NCBI GenBank assembly: GCA_965240325.2
Contig: OZ251228.1
Span: 1,302,001-1,366,000 of the forward strand
Source of the DNA: Rebecca billardiae RCC1528
Taxonomy: Eukaryota > Haptophyta
Length of the DNA: 64,000 nt
Direction of reading: 5' to 3'
Shown: piece after piece, positions 40,665-50,290 of the stretch
How positions within the stretch are numbered: the stretch's first letter is position 1
How the letters are laid out: the number at the start of each line of letters is the position of its first letter
The notes under the pieces: model-generated
Database searches by the model: none
Told to the model about the DNA's origin: nothing
Seen by the model: the letters and a program-made list of their open reading frames with translations, nothing else
Translations under genes and position numbers: made by a program

Positions 40665-41253
40665 CGCGCGCCGAAAGCTGCTCCCAGCGCGCGGCGGCGG
40701 CCGGTGGATGCCCGCTGAACACGGGGCGATGCGCGCGTTCGGGTTGCCAGTTCGGCGCCACAATGGGCTTATTTTCGGCCGGTGCTTAGCAAAGTCTCGC
40801 ACACAGCCGGGCGCCATCTTTAGATTTACTCTATTGATTGCAATACGTAATATACGATTATTCCTTCAATGATTACATCCCGCCGTTGCCTCGCCCGCGC
40901 AGCGCGGGCGGATGGCAGGTTGGGCCAGGTAGAAGAGGGGGACAACGCGAACGTGGAACGAGCGGAGCGGCGGCCGAATTCCTGATTCATCATTTCATGT
41001 GCGCGGCGCGCCACGCGCCACACGCGTCTGACGCGTCCACACTCGGCGGCCTCGGGGTCTGACGCCGGCACCGGGTGTCAGCGGTGGGCACGCTGCACGG
41101 CAGCGCTTGACGCGACTCCAGTCCGGCCCGCCCTAGCTCAGCCGGGCGGCCGTCCACTACTCTGTGAGTACGATTCTCATAGTCATTCTGTGTCACTGCG
41201 TCGGCGGCAGTCCACGGCATTAGGCTTAGCATGGCACCCGACCGAGTCACTAG
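40665..41253. other. Spacer between NT-C2 gene start and GT47 gene end
   Basis: Contains the 5' flank of the NT-C2 gene. AT-richer around 40825-40870. No gene recognised. Confidence 0.5.
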
Positions 41254-43248
41254 TCAGTGCGCGCGCAGGCCCGCCCTGCGCACCAGCCACTCGTACAGCC
41301 CCCAAACCACGCCAAGCTCGACCAGCACAGTGGCCAGCTCGTACCGGCCAAGGGGCGCCTCGGGAGGCGCTGGCGGCGGCTCGGCGCCTGCGCCGGCGGG
41401 CGCGGTGGAGCGCTCAGCCTGTGGCGCGGGCGGCGCGCGCTCGCGCCCCGCCTCTGGCGCTCGCTCCGTGGGCTCGATGCCCTCCGCTCCCGTGCTCGCC
41501 CGTGCGCCGGCGGTGGGGGCGTCGCGCCGCGCGCCTGGCACGGCGGCGCGGACGGGCGCGCTCACGCTCTCAGCAGCCCCTGGGCTGCGCTCCGCTGGCC
41601 CGCTGCCCACGCGCTCGGCCGCGGCGGCGGCGGCGCGCGGCGTGGCGGCTGCCGCCGCGGCCGCGCCCACCGCCGCGCCCCGCCGCGCCCGCGCGCGTTG
41701 AGCTGGCGTCAGCACGCCCGCCGCCGCGCTCGCCTCCGCCAGCCGCGTCACCTTGTCCCTCCAGGCGGCCGAGCTCACGTCGGGCTCCCCCGGCACGCTC
41801 ACGTATTTCCCCGTGAATTCAGAAATGATCTGAGGCGAGTACGGCCGGCCGCGGTTGAGGTGCACGCAGTCGGCGACCTCCTCGAGGAAGTGCGTCGCGG
41901 CGGCGTGGCCGCCGACGGGCTGCAGCAGGATCTGCGCGCGGTACCGCCGCAGCGCCGCCTGCCGCCGCCCGACCTCGTCCGCGCTCATCGCGCGCAGGTG
42001 CTCGACAACGCTCGCCGGCCGCCTCAAAAAGGCGCCAGTGGGGAACTTGACCCAGAAATCTTCGTAGGGGACCGGCCGGAGCCAGGGGCCCTCCTTGTGG
42101 CTGTACGGGCCGTACAGCTCGTCGCATAGCACGACGGGGATGCACCCCGCCGCGATCGCCGAGACGAAGCGGCTGCTCGTGCAGATGTCGCCCGCGGGGC
42201 ACAGGCAGAAAACCGAGCGCGCCATCGTGCGCCCCATGCGCGTGTACTTGGAGGCGTTCGGGTCGTCGAGTGAGGTGCTGCGCAGCTCGTCGACGAGGGC
42301 GGGGACGGAGATGGCGCGCTCGGCGGCGAGCGCGTCGAGCGCCTTCGCCGTGCACGGCGGCACGCTCGCCGCGCCGCCGAACCGCCGGATCGCCGCCTCT
42401 CTCAGGCCGATCTCGATGCGAACGTCCGGCGCTCGGCCCAGCAGCAGCTGGCCGACCTCGCACCGGATGCGCTGGCCCGTGCAGCACACGTCGAGGCCGC
42501 CGGCGAAGTAGAGCAGCAGCGGCCGGCGCGAGTCGTCGGGCGGGAACGCGCGCAGCGCCTCCTGGTTCGGCTGGTGCCCCATGTCGAACGTGCACCGGCC
42601 GACGACCGACGACTCTCGCATGCTCTCGTCCGCCGGGTGCCGGCCGTACGGTTTCGGCCGGCCGACAGAGGTCTCGCCGAGCACGCGGTTGAAGGGGATG
42701 AGGCGCTGGCGCATGTCGACGCGGCGCCAGTGCATCCCCGCGCCGCCCGCCGCGTACTTGTCCGTGTACCCCGTGATCCGCCCCTTGTCGTCCTTTGCGT
42801 TCGTGTGCTCCATCGTCTTGGAAGACGCCCAGAAGTGGTCGCGGCCCAGCCGGCGCTGGAAGTGGACGGAGGCCTTGAGCGCCTTGTGCGCGCGCACCAT
42901 GCGGCGCTCGTGGCTCACGCCCTCGCACTCGCCCAGCCGGAAGCTCGCGTACTCCCACACCGGGATGTAGAAGAGCGCCGCCTCGCTCGCGTTCGCCGTG
43001 CGGTACGGGTGCGAGACCAGCGCGTCGAAAAGGTTCGCCTCCTGCATGCCCTCCGCGTTCGCGGAGTTCTTGAGCTGCTCGTAGCCGTCGCAGCGCGCGA
43101 GCCAGGAGAAGTCGAGCTCGCGCTCGGTGTACATGTAGAAGCGCAGCGACGGCGGCGCGTACGCCGCCGCCGCCAGCACGCACAGCGCGAGCGCGTGGCC
43201 CGCCGCCATTGCTGCAGCAGCAAGTGCGGCCCAGTGGCCAACGGGCAA
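41254..43248 (-). CDS. Exostosin-like (GT47) glycosyltransferase with C-terminal membrane span
   Basis: Intronless, 664 aa. An N-terminal hydrophobic segment (AAGHALALCVLAAAAYA; Met14 could also be the start) leads into an exostosin domain: LRFYMYTERELDFSWL, ALFYIPVWEYASF, LLLYFAGGLDVCC, then SVFCLCPAGDICTSSRFVSA and IAAGCIPVVLCDELYGPY, the donor-binding half of the family. Then come a 100-residue Ala/Pro-rich low-complexity region and a hydrophobic C-terminus (ATVLVELGVVWGLYEWLV), so the enzyme may be held at both ends. Only distantly related to the GT47 enzyme at 19523. Expected in Golgi polysaccharide synthesis; sugar unknown. Confidence 0.83.
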   Translation of the reverse strand: MPVGHWAALAAAAMAAGHALALCVLAAAAYAPPSLRFYMYTERELDFSWLARCDGYEQLKNSANAEGMQEANLFDALVSHPYRTANASEAALFYIPVWEYASFRLGECEGVSHERRMVRAHKALKASVHFQRRLGRDHFWASSKTMEHTNAKDDKGRITGYTDKYAAGGAGMHWRRVDMRQRLIPFNRVLGETSVGRPKPYGRHPADESMRESSVVGRCTFDMGHQPNQEALRAFPPDDSRRPLLLYFAGGLDVCCTGQRIRCEVGQLLLGRAPDVRIEIGLREAAIRRFGGAASVPPCTAKALDALAAERAISVPALVDELRSTSLDDPNASKYTRMGRTMARSVFCLCPAGDICTSSRFVSAIAAGCIPVVLCDELYGPYSHKEGPWLRPVPYEDFWVKFPTGAFLRRPASVVEHLRAMSADEVGRRQAALRRYRAQILLQPVGGHAAATHFLEEVADCVHLNRGRPYSPQIISEFTGKYVSVPGEPDVSSAAWRDKVTRLAEASAAAGVLTPAQRARARRGAAVGAAAAAAATPRAAAAAAERVGSGPAERSPGAAESVSAPVRAAVPGARRDAPTAGARASTGAEGIEPTERAPEAGRERAPPAPQAERSTAPAGAGAEPPPAPPEAPLGRYELATVLVELGVVWGLYEWLVRRAGLRAH

Positions 43249-43613
43249 CGGCGTTTTTATGGCGAATACGACCGATATGATGACGACGAGTCGAAGTCAC
43301 GAAGACCATGGGAGGTCAGTCAGGTCACAGACGCAGTGTCCCGGAGGGTGTCGGTGCTGCTCAGCGGACTGCTACTGGTATACAGAGGCAGCTAGACGTG
43401 CAACTGGAGTGAGCCACTGAGCCAGACTGTGGGCCAGCGCCGAAAACGGTAGTGCAGTAGAGATATCCTTGATGATGTGTCGTGATGCATGACTGATTGT
43501 GTGACATGCGTCACACGCGTCGTCGGCGTCGTGCTCGTGGCCCCCGACCATTGCCGCTCCGCGCGCGCGGCGCGCGCATGCTCACCGTCCGTGCGCCAGT
43601 GCCTGTGAAAATG
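43249..43613. other. Spacer, 5' flank of the GT47 gene
   Basis: 365 bp between the GT47 start and the stop of the upstream hydrolase gene. No recognisable element beyond a short TGTGACATGCGTCACA palindrome-like stretch at about 43499-43514. Confidence 0.45.
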
Positions 43614-44873
43614 TCAGCGCACGCCATTCTTGCTGAAGAAGCGGTAGATGGCATGCATATCCGCCCGACCCTCCGACGTGAGCCATGGCATGCGCCGCAG
43701 CCAGCCGTGGCCGACGCGCGCGCGCACGAGGCGCAGCACGCTCACGCCCGCGCCCTCCATGCGCTCCGCCAGCGCGGCCGCCTGGTCGGCGAGCAGCTCG
43801 GCCTCGTCCCAAGCGAGCAGCGTCGGCGGCATCGTGCCCAGCTCCTGCCCGGCCGGCGAGAGTCGGCGGAGCGTCGCCGCGGTCGGCGCGGGCGCGGTCG
43901 AGCCGGGCGCGCGCCCGAGGATGCGCTGCACGAGCAGCTTGAGCACGTCCGCGCTCATCGGATCGGCCGGGGTGCGCTCCCGCCGGAAGCTCTCGAACGA
44001 CTCGACGTCGAGGTCCGAGAGGGGCGAAGCGAGCGCGAGCGCGGCCGGCAGCTCGGCGCTCGACTTGCCGAGCCGCAGCGCGCTCATCAGTGAGATGTAC
44101 GCAGCATCGGCGGAGGTGGCGAGGAGCGCCGTGCGCCCGACGCCGATCTCGGCGCCGATGCGTCGGTGCGCGCGGTGCAGCTGCATCACCACCTGGCTCG
44201 TCGAGAGCTCGTCCGTCGGCACATCCGGCGCGACGATGCGCATGCCGAGCGCGGCCGACCAGTGGCAGGCGAGCCGTGCGGGCGGGCGGCGCGTGTACAG
44301 GCCGTCGAGCCAGACGACGGCCGGCGCGGCCGGCGCGGAGTGTGCGCGCACGTCCCACCACGCCACGCCCGAGCGCGTCGAGCGCTCCACCGCGCACCAG
44401 CCCGGAGTGCCCACCCACCACCACGAGCTGTTCTCGAATCGGTCCAGTGAAATCAGGTTGCCAGTGTCCGTGGCGTCGGGCGAGACCTCAGGCGTGCCGA
44501 GCAGCCGCGAGACGGCCGCGAGCGACGCGCTCGCGCCTTGAGGCGCCACGCCGCTTCGCAGCCCCAGCGAGGCGGCCGCGCGCTCTGCAGCGAGCGCGAA
44601 GGTGAGCAGCGCGTGGCCGCCCACGAAAGCGCGCCGGAGCCAGAGGCACAGCGCGAGCACGACGAACACGAGCGCGAGAGCCCAGGCGCGCCGCCGGCGG
44701 CGCTGCGCGCGCGCCAGTCGCTCATACTCGTGGTAGTCGCGCGCGTTCGGCGGTGGTCGGTACCATGGGTCGTCCTCGCCGCCGAACGACAGGGGCTGGT
44801 TGCGCTGCCGCATCCGCGCCTGGCGGTCCCGGTGCGTGCGGGACTGCGGGTGCGCCCGCACGGGCAAGACCAA
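43614..44873 (-). CDS. Membrane-anchored alpha/beta-hydrolase-fold protein with altered nucleophile elbow
   Basis: 419 aa, or 399 if Met21 is the start. A basic cytosolic N-tail precedes one membrane span at about 63-79 (AWALALVFVVLALCLWL). The remainder follows the alpha/beta hydrolase-3 pattern: AVVWLDGLYTRRPPARLACH (the oxyanion strand, normally HGGG), SQVVMQLHRAHRRIG, ALLATSADAAYISLM where GxSxG is expected, PLSDLDVESFESF, PPTLLAWDEAELLADQAAAL with the acid at about Asp356, and VRARVGHGWL with His389. Ser254, an acid and a His are present, but the elbow is T-S-A-D-A instead of G-x-S-x-G and the HGG oxyanion motif is lost. It may be a slow enzyme or a non-catalytic binding protein. No introns. 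Confidence 0.65.
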   Translation of the reverse strand: MVLPVRAHPQSRTHRDRQARMRQRNQPLSFGGEDDPWYRPPPNARDYHEYERLARAQRRRRRAWALALVFVVLALCLWLRRAFVGGHALLTFALAAERAAASLGLRSGVAPQGASASLAAVSRLLGTPEVSPDATDTGNLISLDRFENSSWWWVGTPGWCAVERSTRSGVAWWDVRAHSAPAAPAVVWLDGLYTRRPPARLACHWSAALGMRIVAPDVPTDELSTSQVVMQLHRAHRRIGAEIGVGRTALLATSADAAYISLMSALRLGKSSAELPAALALASPLSDLDVESFESFRRERTPADPMSADVLKLLVQRILGRAPGSTAPAPTAATLRRLSPAGQELGTMPPTLLAWDEAELLADQAAALAERMEGAGVSVLRLVRARVGHGWLRRMPWLTSEGRADMHAIYRFFSKNGVR

Positions 44874-45520
44874 GGTGCAGTCCGGATTTCGTCGTCGACA
44901 TTATTTTCGTGCGCATCCTTGAAGTCCGGAGTTCGGAGTGGCCCCTCAGGCCTTAGCACTCAGGCTCAGTCTCAGACTGTCCCTGATGGCTGATCCGCGT
45001 GCGGGTGGACTTCTTGACCCGGCGGTCGACTGCCAGCCGCTTAGGAGTTACCAGACTTATGTCTAGTGAGAGTCGAGTTGAGAATCGTAGTCTGTAGAGC
45101 TAGTCATGACTGATCAACTACGGTACCAGTCCGCAGTAACTCTCACTCTCACTGCCAGTTCCGGCTGACGAGTGACGGATGCTCATGCTGGGCCGAGCTC
45201 GGGCAGCAATGCCAGCATCACTCACTCATGCATGCTGCAATGATGAAGTAAGTTAGTCCATGAGTACTCCATGACGACCATGACCATATGCGCGGCGGAA
45301 TTCAGCGCTTATTGAATTCCGCGGCCGAAGCTAGCTAGTCAAGTCCAATTTCAGCAACTATGAGTGTTCTAGTCCAAGATGAAGTTACGACACGCGTCAG
45401 TCGAGTCACGACGCACACCGCCGGCGTCATCATCACGGCCGGCGACCGGCGGCAGAATACGGCCGCGTGGCGGGAGCCGCGCCGCCAGGCGCCGCGCCGG
45501 GCGGCGCCGGCGACCGGCAG
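44874..45520. other. Spacer with a 10-bp stem palindrome
   Basis: Includes GCGGAATTCA at about 45294 and TGAATTCCGC ending at about 45323, a 10-bp stem with a short loop. Otherwise no gene. The stretch from 45420 on is the 3' flank of SURF4. Confidence 0.5.
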
Positions 45521-47083
45521 TCAGTCACTGCCCTTGGCGGCGTGCATGTAGGTTGACAAGGGCAGTGAACCAGCCGGCTCATCGACAGAATGTCTGCCCG
45601 GGCCGTGCACCGCAAGGAGAAGCAGTGCGCCCACCGTTGAGAGGCGTTGGCAGAAGAAGTAGCGCTCATGATCTGAGCACAGGGCGAGACAGGAGGGCAG
45701 GAGGGCGGGCGCAGGCAGCAGCCCACAGCGGGATGTCAGCGCGTGCGCATTTCCTGCGCTCCAGCGAGGGGCAGGGCGCGGGCAGCATACCAGATACGGA
45801 GATGAGCACGCGCGGCTTTTTCTTCGCGCTGCTCGCGCGCTGCAGCCCCTGCAGCGCAATGGGGAGCAGCTTTGATTGTGTGTCCAGCGTGGGCAGCTGC
45901 GCTTCGTTGGCGCTGTTCACGTCCACGTCGATGGAGAGATGACCGTGCTCGCGGCTGAGCTTCCCCATGCCGTAGCCCCAGTGCATCCAGAAGGGGTGCC
46001 AGTACAGATTGGTCCCGAACATGATGGCCGCAAGCACGATCGCGATTCGCCTGCGCCGTCCCACGCGCGGCGGGCGCACGTGGGCGCGAGCGGCATGAGC
46101 GCAGCGCGAAAGCAGGCGGCTGCACCGTGATGCGAACGCAGCACGGCACGCGCGGCGATCGGTACCGTGATTTGGCGCCGATGATGACGAGCACGGACAC
46201 GTAGAAGAGGACGACCATCATGGCCCCTTGCAACAGGCCTGCGTGCATGTCGATGATGGTGAGCGATGGCGACGCGAACGCCGCCTGGAGCTTGTGAAAT
46301 GCCTACGGTAGACGCGAGCGCGGCGGCGCGGCGCACACGCGGCGATCAGAGTGAGCCCACCCATGTCCGTGAGCCCTGGCTGCACAGCAGCCACGACGGG
46401 TGGGTGGTCGCAGGCGGAGCGATGGGCGCGTGAGCACTCACGTAGTACACAAAATAGCACGTGACGCACGTACGCCCAGCCAGCTCGAGATAGCTCGTGA
46501 TCAGATCGTCCCCGTGTCGACTGAGAGCAGCTCGCCGCGCGGGGTGGGAGGAGAGGTGACCTCCGGCTCCGCTGCTCTGCCGGAAGTCCGCCATGAGGAT
46601 GAGCAGGCCGCCCATCACTGTGACGGTCTCGCTCATGAACATGTAGTTGCGCTGCTGCCCGTACACAAACGGGTGCAGCGCGCACCAGCACAAGAGAACG
46701 ATGCAGCCCGTGATCGGCCGGCGATTGCTGACGACCGCAACGACGCCGCCAAGTTGCAGGGCCGCGGACAAGGCTGGCATGAGCTGTGTGAGCGACGCGG
46801 GCACAAAGTTCGTGTTGTGCTCGACAAGCTCGTGCATGGTCCGCACCTGCACCGAGTAGTCAGTGAGCATGCGCAGCGCATCCTCAAAAAACGTGATCGT
46901 AACGAGGACACGCGCAAGCGTGACGAGTTTGCGGTGGACGAGCTTCACGTTCACGTGCTCAGCGATGCGTGAGAGAAGCGTCGACTGTGGACGAGCTGCC
47001 GCGAGGCTGAAAACCGCGTCGTCGTTCTGATATCGTGAGCGCGGTGCGGGTGGCTCGTCGTCGCCGGAGTCGGCGGCCGCCAT
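45521..47083 (-). CDS. SURF4: SURF4/Erv29-type ER cargo receptor
   Basis: Four exons: 47083-46442, 46302-46166, 46050-45944 and 45672-45521 (about 345 aa), joined by GT-AG introns in matching phases. Family features: LARVLVTITFFEDALRML near the start of the first span, NYMFMSETVTVMGGLLILMA, YLELAGRTCVTCYFVYY, the pair of spans VVLFYVSVLVIIGAKSR and IAIVLAAIMFGTNLYWHPFW, and the last span FFCQRLSTVGALLLLAVHGPGR. The polytopic family cycles between ER and Golgi and selects soluble cargo for COPII vesicles. The last intron is the weak point: donor CACG/GTCATC gives a family-like length, while a second in-phase donor (TCTG/GTATGC) would add about 47 residues. The N-terminal tail of about 50 residues is longer than usual. 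Confidence 0.88.
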
Positions 47084-47243
47084 CGCTGGCGGCGGGCCGG
47101 CCGCCGGACGGAATTACACTCAATTACTGAGCCTCGCGTATTTTGAATTTGGATCCAGATGCCCAGTCCTGCTCTGCTCCGTGCTCCCGTGATCAACACT
47201 GAAGAATGTCATCATGCAGCTGCCAGCTGTGACACTGCGCGGC

Positions 47244-47283
47244 GTGGTCGTGACATTGTCACGGTGGTCGTGACATTGTCACG
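47244..47283. promoter_or_regulatory. Two tandem palindromes upstream of SURF4
   Basis: A 20-bp unit (GTGGTCGTGACATTGTCACG) is repeated exactly in tandem; each holds the 15-nt palindrome CGTGACATTGTCACG. They lie 160-200 bp upstream of the SURF4 start codon. The form is that of a dimeric transcription-factor site, but the function is inferred from position and symmetry only. Confidence 0.45.
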
Positions 47284-47541
47284 TTGACAACATGAAATGC
47301 ACACCCTCGGAAGTACTGCCCAGTGCTGCCGCAGGACGCTAGCTAGTAGGCACCGTTATTGGCTCTGGCACTGTGCCATCACTAGGTCTGCAGGTCGCGG
47401 TGGGGCCACGCAGATCTATGGCGGTGCCTCGCGGCTGGCGCCGGAGTCAAAACATCAAACAAGACGGTGTGGCCGCCGTGACAGTGCACTTGAGAGCGAG
47501 GTCTCGACCTCTTCGGTAGTAAGCTCCGTCCGGCGTTTCCA

Positions 47542-48243
47542 TCAGCCCTCCTGCTGACCGCCTCCCTCCCGGCGCTTGCGGAAGAAGGAGAGCAGCAGTG
47601 CGGCACACTCGTCTGCAAGCACGCCGCCTCGGGCCTCGAGTGCCTCATGGAACGGATGTGCATGCTGCGAGCGCATGGAGCCGTCGATGGCGCCCAGGCG
47701 CTCGCTCGACGCGCCGTAGACGATGCGGTCGACGCGAAACGCGCGTATCGCCGCGGCGCACATCGGACACGGTTCGAGAGTGGTGTACAGGGAGAGGCCA
47801 CTGAGGCGCCAATTGCCGCGCTCCTGCGCGCCGCGCCGCATGCACTGAATCTCGGCGTGCGCTGTCGCATCCTGTGAGGATTCGACGGCGTTGCGAGCGC
47901 TCGCAATCACCGTGCGCTGCGCCGTGTCGACCAGAACGGCGCCCACGGGAACCTCTCCGGCGCTAAACGCCTCGTGCGCCTCGTCCAGCGCCAAGCGCAT
48001 GAAGTCCTCGTCTGTGGCATCGCGACACGGCTGCAGCGTCGTGTGTGTCGCCGCACAGGGAGGCATGACCAGCCGGGGGGCTCGTCTGAGCGAGCGCCAC
48101 GCGCGCTGTCTCGCGGGGACGGCGAGCGATGGCGCCATGGAGACGACGAGCAGCCCCGCGAGGTGATAACTCATGCCGCCGTCGCGTCGGCGAGGCGGCG
48201 ACGATGGCCGATGCGCGCGACGTTGCGGACCGGAAGCTTTCAC
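47542..48243 (-). CDS. tRNA-specific adenosine deaminase, TadA type, probably plastid-targeted
   Basis: 233 aa, intronless. The core from about 76 is a full cytidine/adenosine-deaminase domain: MRLALDEAHEAFSAGEVPVG, zinc and proton-shuttle motif H129-A-E131, and T-L-E-P-C159-P-M-C162, all as in bacterial TadA and plant plastid TADA, which convert A34 to inosine in tRNA-Arg(ACG). An extension of about 75 residues precedes it; from Met24 it reads MSYHLAGLLVVSMAPSLA, signal-peptide-like, followed by an Arg-rich, acid-poor stretch, as expected for import into a plastid within the endomembrane system. Targeting is inference. ADAT2 of the cytosol is the alternative, but the close TadA resemblance and the leader favour an organelle. 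Confidence 0.85.
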   Translation of the reverse strand: MKASGPQRRAHRPSSPPRRRDGGMSYHLAGLLVVSMAPSLAVPARQRAWRSLRRAPRLVMPPCAATHTTLQPCRDATDEDFMRLALDEAHEAFSAGEVPVGAVLVDTAQRTVIASARNAVESSQDATAHAEIQCMRRGAQERGNWRLSGLSLYTTLEPCPMCAAAIRAFRVDRIVYGASSERLGAIDGSMRSQHAHPFHEALEARGGVLADECAALLLSFFRKRREGGGQQEG

Positions 48244-48271
48244 TTTTCAGCAGACAGTTCAGTTATTTACA

Positions 48272-48511
48272 GTTTACTAATTATAAGAGACGCACACAGC
48301 TCAGGCAGGCGAGATACAGTACTAAGAATAAGAGACGCACACAGCTCAGGCAGGCGAGATTGACGCCCGCCAAGGCGCCAACTGTTGATCACCGCCCAAA
48401 TGAAGCCGTCGCCGGCCGCGTACACAACAATACATACGTACTACACAATTACTGCTCGATCTCGCCTGCCTGAGGCTGGGTGCGTCTCTTTATTCTTAAA
48501 TCTTAGTAAAC
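48272..48511. mobile_element. 240-bp MITE-like element with long imperfect TIRs
   Basis: Left end GTTTACTAATTATAAGAGAC, continuing to GCACACAGCTCAGGCAGGCGAGAT; the right end is the inverted form, ending TTAGTAAAC at 48511. The inner part of the left TIR is duplicated in direct orientation (about 48284-48317 and 48328-48361). No coding capacity. No obvious target duplication. Confidence 0.7.
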
Positions 48512-48976
48512 CGTAGGGCCGGATTGTAATAAGACCATGATACTGCATGTACATAACTGCGTCGAGCTTCCGCTCGGCGATGGAGTGATGGGCGGCTACG
48601 ACTTACGAGGGGGGCGGGGGGGACGACGGCGTGAAGCGCTGATCCTGCTGGTGTTTGTCTCTGCTGCTCGATCTGCTGCTACAGCTTGCTGACTCGGCTA
48701 CGCTGCCAGTGCCAACGCCTGCCGACACAGTTCGGCATATCGGTACCACTACGTCGTTAACATAACTGCCACTGGTCCGGGCTGGCCGCAGGGTAGGGCT
48801 GGAGGCTTCGGCCGCCAGTATCAGTATGGATACACTCACGACTGCTATATTACACTGTAAATCATGCATTGAATAACGGTGATGGCTCACAGCCCACTCA
48901 GATCGACAGCAGAGGCAGCAGTGATCGCGGAGACTCACAGACACTGACAAGTGACAGGCCAGTCAGTCGGGCCTAC
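48512..48976. other. Spacer, no supported gene
   Basis: A 115-codon minus-strand frame (48603-48950) has Ser-rich composition and no domain. Nothing else seen. Confidence 0.45.
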
Positions 48977-50290
48977 TCAGTAAATAACCGCCGGCGTGTC
49001 ACCGCAGTCGGGTCTAGTACGACGACGTCCGCGATGCTGCCGACAGCGCCGTCCGGCGGCCGCTGGCCATGCGTGTGATCGGCCCATGCAGCTTATCGGA
49101 TGGCGGCGCGCCAGAGACTTTAATCGGGTGGAAGGAGTACAGTTTAGTACTAAGCTCTGATGCCGCCTGGCGTCCCGGAGGTCCCGCGCACGGCTGGTTG
49201 GCGCGGCGGCCATCGTCCGTCCTCCACGACGGGATCGTCCTCCACCGCCTCTCGCGCCGCGCGCAACACCTGCGCGCCACACGCACGTGCGTCGCACGCG
49301 CAATCCGCTCGCGACGGTTAGCCTGGACGTTGCGTGCGTGCGCTCGCTCGCGCAGCGTGCCATGTCGGCGCGGTGGTGGGCGCTTCGACGTGCGCAACGC
49401 ACCGTGCTAGGTGGAGGCGAGTCCTCCTCCACCACGGAGAAGGTGACCACGTCGTCGTCTGCCGCATCCCCGCCCTCCTCGTCAGCGGGCGTGCGTGACA
49501 TGTGCCGAGCGCTCGCGTCGAGCGGCGAGCGCTCGCGGAACTCACGGATGGTATTCTCCACCCACGAGACGCCCTTGCGCTGGTTGTTCGGCCGACGCTT
49601 CGCGTGCTTGGGTGCGCCGAGTAGCCTCTGCGGCTTCGACCCGTCCACCATCGCCGTCGGTGAGGCGTCGGCGGGGTCGGCCATGCGCGGCGCGCCCAGC
49701 GGCGGGTTGCCACTCAGCGGCTGAAGTGGGGCGCGTGCCTTTGGGGCCTGCGCGCGCGCGTGTGCCGCAGGCAAAGGCGGGCGTGAGCCCCGAGGCGCGC
49801 ATGCATCGGGCCAGGCATGTGCACGCGCGCGCGCGCGTACCTTCAGCGGCGGCAGCGCCGTTGGCGCGGCGGGCGGCGGGGCCGCGTGCGAGTCGGCCAT
49901 GCCGGCGCCGACCTTGGTACGGAAGGAGGCGTCTGGCAGCAGCGCGCGGGTCTCGCGTCTCCCATCGTCGCTGGTGAGCAGGGTGGGCGGCAGCGGCGCG
50001 AGCACTTCGCGTGGTGCCAGGGCGTCCGCGCTCTCCTCCTGCGCGGGGGCAGTCGGTGTGCCGGGTCCACACTCGCCGGGCGAAGGCACCTCCACGCGGT
50101 CCACCTCGCCCATCACTTCCTTCGGCGGCGCGGCGGAGACGGTGTCGAGCTCCTTCGAGGGCGACTCCGAGTTGATTTGGGGTGGCCTCGTCTTAGAGGC
50201 GCTCGTGGGCGTGGGGGCCTTTGGCTCGCTCACATCCGCAGTCCGGCACAGGGCGAAGAGCTTCATCGCGCCCGGGGACGACGACAGCAA
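48977..50290 (-). CDS. Pro/Ala-rich hypothetical protein, 3' end uncertain
   Basis: The open frame is 437 codons but contains a likely in-frame intron of 93 bp (49748-49840; AAG/GTACGC donor, GCGCGCAG acceptor). The exonic part is Pro/Ala/Ser-rich (SEPKAPTPTSASKTRPPQIN), then KRRPNNQRKGVSWVENTIRE, a conserved-looking block, then an acidic DDDVVTFSVVEEDSPPPS. At about 49402 a strong donor (ACG/GTGCGT) follows, and downstream the frame turns Arg-rich and non-coding in character, so the real C-terminus probably lies in another exon that I could not identify. It may start at Met9 (50266). No family recognised. Divergent from the F-box/RCC1 gene. Confidence 0.5.
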   Translation of the reverse strand: MLSSSPGAMKLFALCRTADVSEPKAPTPTSASKTRPPQINSESPSKELDTVSAAPPKEVMGEVDRVEVPSPGECGPGTPTAPAQEESADALAPREVLAPLPPTLLTSDDGRRETRALLPDASFRTKVGAGMADSHAAPPPAAPTALPPLKVRARARAHAWPDACAPRGSRPPLPAAHARAQAPKARAPLQPLSGNPPLGAPRMADPADASPTAMVDGSKPQRLLGAPKHAKRRPNNQRKGVSWVENTIREFRERSPLDASARHMSRTPADEEGGDAADDDVVTFSVVEEDSPPPSTVRCARRSAHHRADMARCASERTHATSRLTVASGLRVRRTCVWRAGVARGARGGGGRSRRGGRTMAAAPTSRARDLRDARRHQSLVLNCTPSTRLKSLARRHPISCMGRSHAWPAAAGRRCRQHRGRRRTRPDCGDTPAVIY

